A stretch of 5,590 nucleotides of DNA from Bordetella parapertussis (lineage in GTDB: Bacteria > Pseudomonadota > Gammaproteobacteria > Burkholderiales > SG8-41): assembly GCA_945870465.1 (NCBI GenBank), contig CAMBSS010000241.1:1-5590 (forward strand), written 5' to 3'. Shown here piece by piece: positions 1 to 4,378 of the stretch. Position 1 is the stretch's first letter. Each line of letters begins with the position of its first letter. The notes under the pieces are model-generated. The model was not told the origin of the DNA and ran no database searches. It saw nothing but the letters and a program-made list of their open reading frames with translations. Position numbers and translations under genes: made by a program.

Positions 1-191
1 CCCCGTGGGGCATTGAGCAGGCAATCCATCAAACGTGGTGTCTGGCCGCTTAAACGACGGTAATCGTTGGCCGCCAAGATGACAACGGCCTCTTCCCCGC
101 GTCGGGTGACCAGTTGTGGGCCTTCTTTGAGCGTGAGATCAACCAACTCGCTGAATCGGCTCTTCGCTTCCTGTAGTTGCCAAGTATGCAT
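1..191 (-). CDS. Phd/YefM-family antitoxin, 3' end off the window
   Basis: The first 63 residues of a Phd/YefM (prevent-host-death) antitoxin are visible; the C-terminus lies beyond the left edge. The N-terminus MHTWQLQEAKSRFSELVD, followed by a GPQLVTRRGEEAVVILAANDYRRL-type stretch, is the typical DNA-binding half of this family: an alpha/beta fold that dimerises, binds its own promoter and carries a disordered C-terminus that neutralises a toxin. Members are usually about 80-90 residues, so some 20 residues are missing. The ATG at 189-191 is preceded by GGAG six to seven bases upstream. The partner toxin, often RelE/ParE or PIN type, is expected immediately downstream, outside the window, so its identity cannot be given. 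Autoregulation is likely because a near-consensus promoter and a palindrome sit just upstream (separate entries). The family call is secure; the cognate toxin is unknown. Confidence 0.9.
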   Translation of the reverse strand, partial: MHTWQLQEAKSRFSELVDLTLKEGPQLVTRRGEEAVVILAANDYRRLSGQTPRLMDCLLNAPR

Positions 192-205
192 CGTTATCTC
201 CGCGC

Positions 206-221
206 CTAGTCAGACTAGTCA
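206..221. promoter_or_regulatory. Operator-like palindrome over the antitoxin start site
   Basis: CTAGTC-A-GACTAG (206-218) is a perfect 6-bp inverted repeat with a one-base centre. CTAGTCA also recurs as a direct repeat at 206-212 and 215-221, nine bases apart, and GACTAGTC (213-220) is itself palindromic. The element begins three bases downstream of the -10 hexamer and covers the predicted transcription start. This is where a Phd-type dimer would repress its own promoter. Binding is inferred from position and symmetry. Confidence 0.55.
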
Positions 222-223
222 TT

Positions 224-252
224 AGTATCGAGCGGGCGTCCTGAATTGTCAA
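224..252 (-). promoter_or_regulatory. Sigma-70-type promoter of the antitoxin gene
   Basis: On the minus strand a perfect -35 hexamer TTGACA (247-252) is followed after exactly 17 bases by GATACT (224-229), a -10 hexamer that keeps the key A2 and T6. Initiation is expected near 217, leaving a leader of roughly 26 bases before the antitoxin ATG at 191. Position and strength suit an autoregulated toxin-antitoxin operon. This is read directly from the sequence; activity is inferred. Confidence 0.7.
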
Positions 253-351
253 TGGACTTGGGCGGCCTTGTCCAATGGGGGCTGAGCGTGAGGGGTAACG
301 TCCGGCCAGCGGGATGCTCAGACTGGCCGCCGCCGGCGCTTTACAGCACCG

Positions 352-370
352 TTATGCGGTCAGGAGGGGG
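352..370 (+). repeat. 19-bp direct repeat, left copy
   Basis: TTATGCGGTCAGGA plus five further bases (GGGGG) recurs at 1807-1825 with a single difference in 19 positions (CGGGG). The two copies bracket the Fic gene about 1.45 kb apart in the same orientation. Under even base composition a match this long is not expected by chance in a window of this size. Confidence 0.6.
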
Positions 371-419
371 GGGGATCGCCAATGTTGGGGAAATTTGCCA
401 GGCCAACGGGCAGTCGGGA

Positions 420-433
420 CGCGAGCGCTCGCG
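420..433. repeat. 14-bp perfect palindrome
   Basis: CGCGAGCGCTCGCG reads identically on both strands. It lies in gene-free DNA between the Fic gene and the antitoxin promoter. There is no flanking T-run, so it does not look like a terminator. It could be a protein-binding site or part of a mobile-element end; no function can be assigned from sequence. Confidence 0.45.
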
Positions 434-527
434 ACGCACTTTTTATCAATAACTTACAAGCGGTAGGTTTGACAAGTATTTTGATCGGGCGATAGGGCAT
501 GAGAACGGCGGGCCGCACGGCAGACTT

Positions 528-553
528 AAAAAAACCAGACCGAAGGCGGCGGT
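528..553 (-). terminator. Weak terminator-like element after fic
   Basis: On the minus strand, 26 bases past the fic stop codon, ACCG and CGGT (539-553) can pair around a seven-base loop, followed after a short spacer by seven T (528-534). The T-run is good but the stem is only four pairs, so this is a weak candidate for intrinsic termination of the Fic transcript. Confidence 0.35.
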
Positions 554-578
554 GATCAAACCTGCGGCCGCACTCCCC

Positions 579-1628
579 TCAGCGCAAGTCGTACCAGACC
601 CCACGGCCACTGCCGTGCTGGTTCAGCGTGCCGCGTTCGACCAGCACCCGGAAATGCTGCTTGAGCGTGTTGCGGCTGGCGCCAGTCAGCTTGATGGCCT
701 CGCCGATGGTGACGCGGCCATGCCCGCGGGCGAACTCGACGATCTGTAGCTGCAGTTCAGGGATGGCTGCCAGCACGATCTTCTCGCGCTCGACCTTCTT
801 CTCCAACCGCCGGACCTGCTCGGCCAGAGAGCGGAGGAAGAATATGAGCCATGGCTGCCAGTTCGGAGACCCCGTGCGGATCGTGCCCTGCGTCTGTCGC
901 AGTGCCAGGTAATAGGCTTCCTTGCTTTGCTCGATTACGCTTTCCAGCGAGCTGTACGGCACGTAAGCGTAACCGCCCTGCAGGAGCATGAGCGTGGTCA
1001 GCACTCGGGAGAGACGCCCGTTGCCATCCTGGAACGGATGAATCTCCAGGAAGGCGACGACACCGAGGGCGATGATTAGCAGCGGATGCAGACGGGCTGT
1101 CTCGCGCTCCTGGTTCACCCAAGCCACCAGTTCCGTCATCAGGCGAGGCGTATCGAAGGGCGAAGCGGTCTGAAACACGATACCGATCTGCGCGCCTGTC
1201 TCGTCGAACGCGGCGACGCTGTTCGAGTTGGTCTTGTAGTTGCCGCGATGCCAAGTGTCCTTTTCGCTGTAGCGCAGCAGGATCTGGTGCAACTGCTTGA
1301 TGTGGTTCTCGGTGAACGGGATGTCCTGCCAGGAAGAAAACACCAGGTCCATCAACTCGGCATAGCCGGCAACCTCCTGCTCGTCGCGGGTGGCGAAGGA
1401 CTTGATCGCCAGGTTCGACAGCAACAACTCCACCTCCCGGTCGGACAGCTTGCTGCCCTCGATGCGGGTGGATGAACCAATACTTTCGATGGTGGCGACG
1501 CGCCGCAGGGCCGACAGTCGGGCGGGCGCGAGCGTGCCCAAAGCGCGCCAGGCGCCTTTGAACTCGTCGATTCTGGCAATGAGGCTCAGGATCTCCGGTG
1601 TGATCTGGATGGTGTCGGCTCTCAGCAT
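579..1628 (-). CDS. Fic-family protein adenylyltransferase with winged helix
   Basis: A complete 349-residue Fic (filamentation induced by cAMP) protein. Fic enzymes transfer AMP, or occasionally another nucleotide moiety, from a nucleotide to a hydroxyl side chain of a target protein; the target here is unknown. The catalytic signature HPFQDGNGRLSR is at residues 197-208 and fits H-P-F-x-D/E-G-N-G-R-x-x-R completely, with H197 as catalytic base and D201 as metal ligand. An inhibitory S/T-x-x-x-E-G motif is at residues 53-58 (S53, E57, G58), upstream of the core, so this is a class II, self-inhibited Fic. Residues about 295-349 form a winged helix-turn-helix (GEAIKLTGASRNTLKQHFRVL, then a GRGVWYDL wing), as in SoFic-like proteins. 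The ATG start has no clear Shine-Dalgarno sequence; the upstream DNA is AT-rich. It is not a Doc toxin despite the nearby Phd-like antitoxin, because it carries its own inhibitory helix. Confidence 0.93.
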   Translation of the reverse strand: MLRADTIQITPEILSLIARIDEFKGAWRALGTLAPARLSALRRVATIESIGSSTRIEGSKLSDREVELLLSNLAIKSFATRDEQEVAGYAELMDLVFSSWQDIPFTENHIKQLHQILLRYSEKDTWHRGNYKTNSNSVAAFDETGAQIGIVFQTASPFDTPRLMTELVAWVNQERETARLHPLLIIALGVVAFLEIHPFQDGNGRLSRVLTTLMLLQGGYAYVPYSSLESVIEQSKEAYYLALRQTQGTIRTGSPNWQPWLIFFLRSLAEQVRRLEKKVEREKIVLAAIPELQLQIVEFARGHGRVTIGEAIKLTGASRNTLKQHFRVLVERGTLNQHGSGRGVWYDLR

Positions 1629-1638
1629 AAACCAATAC

Positions 1639-1692
1639 TACACCCATTTACACCCAATATAAAACTACACCATTTAATACATATAGTTACAC
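1639..1692 (-). promoter_or_regulatory. AT-rich fic leader with four TACAC/GTGTA repeats
   Basis: Four same-oriented TACAC (plus strand) motifs lie at 1639-1643, 1649-1653, 1666-1670 and 1688-1692, starting 11 bases upstream of the fic ATG. Three extend to (C/T)TACACC. Spacings are 10, 17 and 22 bases, the first being one helical turn. A TATATT hexamer (1656-1661) lies between copies and could be a -10 element, but I see no matching -35. The array may be an operator, perhaps for the winged helix of Fic itself; this is inference. Confidence 0.4.
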
Positions 1693-1730
1693 ACAATCTA
1701 GCGCGGTTTGGATCGTGCGGAGAATGGCGA

Positions 1731-1789
1731 TTGGACGGCGTCAAGCAGCATGGCCGGTTAAACGACAACCATCCTGGCCGGTTGGACGG
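1731..1789 (+). repeat. Interleaved short direct repeats, mobile-element-end-like
   Basis: TTGGACGG occurs at 1731-1738 and 1782-1789, and TGGCCGGTT at 1751-1759 and 1775-1783 (24 bases apart, with similar flanks). Multiple short subterminal repeats of this kind occur at the ends of some insertion sequences, for instance IS21-family elements, but no transposase gene is present and no terminus can be fixed. Confidence 0.4.
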
Positions 1790-1847
1790 GGGATGAATGT
1801 CGTTGTTTATGCGGTCAGGACGGGGCTCCTGCGTATGGTTGTCGTTT
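1760..1847. repeat. 13-bp perfect inverted repeat
   Basis: AAACGACAACCAT at 1760-1772 is the exact reverse complement of ATGGTTGTCGTTT at 1835-1847, with 62 bases between. The right copy of the 19-bp direct repeat lies inside the interval. A transcript of the region could fold through this stem; equally the arms could be remnants of element ends. Confidence 0.5.
1807..1825 (+). repeat. 19-bp direct repeat, right copy
   Basis: This is the partner of the copy at 352-370, identical at 18 of 19 positions and in the same orientation. It lies about 180 bases upstream of the fic start codon, so the pair encloses fic and its leader. Confidence 0.6.
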
Positions 1848-2085
1848 CCTTTGGATGATTGCCTTGACGATGTCCGATGCCGGAAATGTCAGCCCTTCCA
1901 GGCTTCCGATGCAGGTGCGCCTTGAGCGTGGCGCATACGTAATTTCTATACGAAGCGTGCCATATCGGAATTGTTGTGCGAAATTCGCGATGCTGACTGC
2001 GTTTCTGAGTTTGATCACCTGATCACTTTAGTTTTACCTTCGTCCTTCCGAGGAAGAAACCCCGTAAGAAGCACCGCGCTGTGAC

Positions 2086-2120
2086 CCCCTCCCCTGCGCA
2101 TGAAATGCGCGGGGGAGGGG
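2086..2120 (-). terminator. Strong GC-rich hairpin after the operon
   Basis: A 16-bp stem (2086-2101 paired with 2105-2120, one G-U type wobble) closes on a three-base GAA loop. It starts 29 bases past the aminotransferase stop codon, at the end of the five-gene cluster. There is no T-run on the minus strand, so it is either a Rho-assisted or stabilising 3' hairpin, or one copy of a dispersed CCCCTCCCC-type intergenic repeat. The structure is clear; the terminator role is inferred from position. Confidence 0.5.
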
Positions 2121-2149
2121 TGGGGGCAATGCGCCTTTTTCTACAATCG

Positions 2150-3325
2150 CTAACGACGCGAAATATATTCGCCGATGCGTTTCACGCCCTCCGCCAGCAC
2201 CGGTATCGAATTGGTATAGGCAAAGCGCACGTGCCGTTCCGCCTCGTGCACGCCGAAATCGGCGCCGGGCGTAATCGCCACGCCCGCGGTCTCCAGCAGA
2301 TCGCGCGCAAATGCAAAACTGTCTTTCGTCAGCGCGCTGCAGTCCGCATATATATAGAACGCGCCGGGCGGCACGACCGGGATACGAAATCCGAGTTCAC
2401 GCAAAGCAGGCATCAGAAAATCGCGTCGTGCTTTGAACTCGGCACGGCGCTCTTCAAGTATCGCCAGCGTTGCCGGTTCAAAAGCTGCAAGCGCCGCATG
2501 CTGCGCGGCCGTCGGTGCCGACAGGTAGATGTTCTGCGAGAGCTTGTCGAATTCGCGCACGTAGGCCTCCGGCACCACCATCCACCCCAGCCGCCAGCCT
2601 GTCATGTTGAAGTACTTGGAGAAACTGTTGATGACGAACACGTCGTCGCTATGCTTCAGCGCGGTCGTATATTCGCCGTCGTAAACGAGGCCGTGGTAGA
2701 TCTCATCGACGATCAATGCGCCGCCGCGCTCGCGAGTGATCTGCGCAATCGCGTGCAGCGAGTCCGCCGGCATCAGCGTGCCGGTGGGATTCGATGGCGA
2801 GGCGACCATTACCGCTTTGGTGCGCGGCGTCCAGTGGCGCGCGACCATTTCCGGCAGCAACTGGTAGGCGCTTTCCGCGCCGACCGGAACCTCGGCCGGC
2901 ACGCCGCCCATCATGCGCACGAAATTGCGGTTGCAAGGATAGCCGGGGTCGGCCATCAGCACTTCGTCACCGGGGTCGATCAGCACGCCGATTGCCAGCA
3001 GCAACGCGCCCGACGCGCCGGACGTGATGATAATGCGCGACGCCGGCACCTCTACGCCGTAGCGCTCGCGGTAGAAGCGCGAGATCGCCGCGCGCAATTC
3101 CGGTATGCCGAGCGCCGGCGTATAGAAAAGATGGCCGTTTTCTATCGCGCGTATGCCGGCATCGCAGATCGGTTTCGCCGTCTGAAAATCGGGCTCGCCG
3201 ATTTCCATGTGCACGATGGTGCGGCCCTGGGCTTCGAGCTCGCGGGCGCGCGCGAGCAGTTCCATGACATGGAAAGGCGCGACCTCGGCCACACGGCGGG
3301 CCAGCGGTGGGGATTTATTTGCCAC
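2150..3325 (-). CDS. Class I/II PLP-dependent aminotransferase
   Basis: A complete 391-residue fold-type I aminotransferase of the aspartate aminotransferase superfamily, cytosolic, which exchanges an amino group between an amino acid and a 2-oxo acid through pyridoxal phosphate. Visible landmarks: GEPDF (43-47) in the substrate arm, TSGASGAL (101-108) at the cofactor phosphate, SPSNPTG with N179, VDEIY with D207 and Y210, SFSKYFNMTGWRLGW with the Schiff-base lysine K237 and phosphate-binding R245, and R367 in HVRFAY for the substrate carboxylate. All expected residues are present and length is normal. The donor amino acid cannot be told from sequence; aspartate, alanine or aromatic substrates are all possible. 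The start is GTG at 3323-3325; a nearby upstream ATG is out of frame. It begins 15 bases after the reductase stop codon, as last gene of the cluster. Confidence 0.93.
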   Translation of the reverse strand: MANKSPPLARRVAEVAPFHVMELLARARELEAQGRTIVHMEIGEPDFQTAKPICDAGIRAIENGHLFYTPALGIPELRAAISRFYRERYGVEVPASRIIITSGASGALLLAIGVLIDPGDEVLMADPGYPCNRNFVRMMGGVPAEVPVGAESAYQLLPEMVARHWTPRTKAVMVASPSNPTGTLMPADSLHAIAQITRERGGALIVDEIYHGLVYDGEYTTALKHSDDVFVINSFSKYFNMTGWRLGWMVVPEAYVREFDKLSQNIYLSAPTAAQHAALAAFEPATLAILEERRAEFKARRDFLMPALRELGFRIPVVPPGAFYIYADCSALTKDSFAFARDLLETAGVAITPGADFGVHEAERHVRFAYTNSIPVLAEGVKRIGEYISRR

Positions 3326-3340
3326 TTCGGAACATCGGCT

Positions 3341-3904
3341 TCAGCGCTGCAGCCGTTGCGTCCACTCGGCCAGTGCGACGAGCAGGGCCTTGATGAATTC
3401 GCCTGTCTTCGCGTCAGTCAGATTGCCGGCAGCGTCGAAGCGCGTCGCGGCCGCGCCTATCATCACTTCGGGCTTGTTGAGCACCATGGCGTTCATGAAT
3501 ATGAACGACTGGCGCAGATGATACTGGGCGCGCGCGGTGCCGAGGATGCCGGGCGAAGCGCCCATGATCGCGACCGGCTTGCCGTCGAACGGCTGGCGCG
3601 GCGGGCGCGAGGCCCAGTCGATCGCGTTCTTGAGCACGCCGGGCACCGAATAATTGTATTCGGGCGTCACGATCAAAACTGCATCGGCCGCCGCGATGCG
3701 CGCGCGGAATTGCTCGACTGAAGCCGGATAGCCTTTTTCACGCACGTCGTCGTTATACAGAGGGATATCGGCGAGATCGAACGTCTCCAAGGTGACGCCC
3801 GGCGGCGGCAGCAGCTGTGCCGCGCGCAGCGCCGCGGTGTTGTAAGACTGCTTGCGCAGGCTGCCCGAAATGCCGAGGAAATTAAGCGGTTTTCCCGTTG
3901 CCAT
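3341..3904 (-). CDS. NADPH-dependent FMN/quinone reductase (flavodoxin-like)
   Basis: A complete flavodoxin-fold NADPH-dependent FMN reductase (PF03358 type, the ChrR/YieF/SsuE group), cytosolic, that binds FMN and reduces flavin, quinones or metal oxyanions such as chromate by two-electron transfer. Numbered from the upstream in-frame ATG, the FMN phosphate loop GSLRKQSYN is at residues 16-24, the signature TPEYNYSVPGVLKNAIDW at 82-99 followed by ASRP, and GASPG at 117-121. Two ATGs compete: 3908-3910, overlapping the DoxX stop as ATGA, and 3902-3904. AAAGGA ends five bases before the second, whereas it abuts the first, so I choose the second (187 residues; 189 with the first). The gene follows doxX by two bases and is probably translationally coupled. 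The physiological substrate is unknown; a role in quinone or oxidative-stress protection is inferred from its neighbours. Confidence 0.92.
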   Translation of the reverse strand: MATGKPLNFLGISGSLRKQSYNTAALRAAQLLPPPGVTLETFDLADIPLYNDDVREKGYPASVEQFRARIAAADAVLIVTPEYNYSVPGVLKNAIDWASRPPRQPFDGKPVAIMGASPGILGTARAQYHLRQSFIFMNAMVLNKPEVMIGAAATRFDAAGNLTDAKTGEFIKALLVALAEWTQRLQR

Positions 3905-3906
3905 GT

Positions 3907-4332
3907 TCATCCTTTGTCGAAACTGTCCCTGCCCAGGCTCAGCGGACCCGGGCCGTGCACCACCACGTACAGCATGCCGCCCATGATGGCGAGATTCTTC
4001 ATGAAATTATTCATTTGCCCGAAAATGCTCGCCGGATCCGAATTCCAGAACGGATGAAATATCATCGCCGTCAGGAAAGTGAACCCGAAAAACGCCGCGG
4101 CGACCCAGCGCGCCTGCCAGCCCAGCACGAGCAGAATGCCGCCGCCGAGTTCCAGCGCTATCGTCAGCGTCAGCAGCACCGGGGCAAACGGCAACCCCGC
4201 GCCCGCCATGAACCCTGCGGTGCCGGCGAAACCGCCGATCTTGCCGATGCCCGACACGATGAAGATCTGCGCGAGCAGTATGCGCGCGGCAAGCGGTCCG
4301 TATTTCTGCAGCAATTCGCACAACACGTTCAT
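3907..4332 (-). CDS. DoxX-family small membrane protein
   Basis: A complete 141-residue DoxX-family (PF07681) inner-membrane protein. Hydrophobic segments at about residues 14-32, 50-71, 75-92 and 110-127 give the four-helix family layout. Family marks are SGIGKIGGFAGTAGFMAGAGLP (27-48), ELGGGILLVLGWQAR (61-75) and FTFLTAMIFHPFW (84-96), then NNFMKNLAIMGGML (108-121). Family members lie next to thiol and quinone redox genes and have been tied to oxidative-stress resistance; biochemical activity is mostly undefined, and the name from thiosulfate:quinone oxidoreductase of Acidianus need not mean the same reaction here. The ATG at 4330-4332 has GGGGAG six bases upstream. The stop codon overlaps or nearly touches the reductase gene, and 46 bases separate it from the end of the DedA-rhodanese reading frame if the TGA is read through. 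Confidence 0.93.
   Translation of the reverse strand: MNVLCELLQKYGPLAARILLAQIFIVSGIGKIGGFAGTAGFMAGAGLPFAPVLLTLTIALELGGGILLVLGWQARWVAAAFFGFTFLTAMIFHPFWNSDPASIFGQMNNFMKNLAIMGGMLYVVVHGPGPLSLGRDSFDKG
3909..3914 (-). promoter_or_regulatory. Ribosome binding site that decides the reductase start
   Basis: On the minus strand AAAGGA runs directly into the first ATG but lies five bases before the second ATG (3902-3904), the normal Shine-Dalgarno distance. It lies inside the last codons of the DoxX gene, consistent with translational coupling. Confidence 0.55.
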
Positions 4333-4362
4333 GGTGGTCTCCCCTCGTTCGTGGTGACTGCT

Positions 4363-4377
4363 GGCGCACTATGCGCC
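4363..4377 (-). other. Intercistronic hairpin after the second rhodanese stop
   Basis: GGCGCA and TGCGCC (six perfect pairs) close on a three-base loop, beginning one base after the TAA at 4379-4381. There is no T-run. Its place right after the TAA, not the TGA at 4508, fits a gene boundary at 4379 and so weakly supports the extended reading frame. It may also slow 3' decay or partly attenuate readthrough into doxX. Confidence 0.4.
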
Positions 4378-4378
4378 G

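Larger units (their letters stand above)
253..578. other. Gene-free stretch between fic and the antitoxin gene
   Basis: I find no convincing gene on either strand here; the short open frames have low-complexity, family-less translations. The stretch holds one copy of a 19-bp direct repeat (352-370), a run of nine G (366-374), a 14-bp perfect palindrome (420-433), an isolated TTGACA on the plus strand (468-473) without a convincing gene downstream, and the weak terminator-like element after fic (528-553). The mixture suggests an old insertion or rearrangement scar, not a functional leader. Confidence 0.5.
1693..2085. other. Gene-free junction between fic and the core operon
   Basis: No gene can be supported here. 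The right half can be read on the minus strand as a GTG-started frame of 67 codons (1815-2018), but it has no recognisable family and no good ribosome site. The left half contains a dense set of short direct and inverted repeats (1731-1847) and the second 19-bp repeat copy (1807-1825). A paired TGATCA-CC-TGATCA motif is at 2012-2025. The stretch separates accessory DNA on the left from the ordinary metabolic cluster on the right. Confidence 0.5.

Noticed and set aside
43..58. Similarity of 15 of 16 bases between 43-58 and 1751-1766 (TGGCCG-TTAAACGAC)
   Set aside because: The left copy is coding sequence of the conserved antitoxin (YRRLSG region), and a match of this length could occur by chance in the window.
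246..452. Plus-strand frame of 68 codons over the promoter region
   Set aside because: It starts within the -35 element of the antitoxin promoter, crosses a nine-G run, and has no family-like sequence.
468..496. TTGACA on the plus strand as a promoter
   Set aside because: There is no good -10 hexamer at the right distance (ATAGGG) and no plus-strand gene downstream.
757..1647. Minus-strand frame of 296 codons beginning with ATG 19 bases upstream of the fic start
   Set aside because: It overlaps fic in another frame and gives an Arg/Pro-rich sequence with no domain, whereas the fic frame has intact catalytic motifs.
1815..2018. GTG-started frame of 67 codons on the minus strand
   Set aside because: No recognised family, no good ribosome site, and it lies in repeat-rich junction DNA; it could be a small gene but I cannot support it.
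2081..3721. Long open frame of 546 codons on the plus strand
   Set aside because: It is antisense to the aminotransferase and reductase genes, whose motifs are complete; its translation is rich in Arg, His and Ala, as expected of a GC-rich shadow frame.
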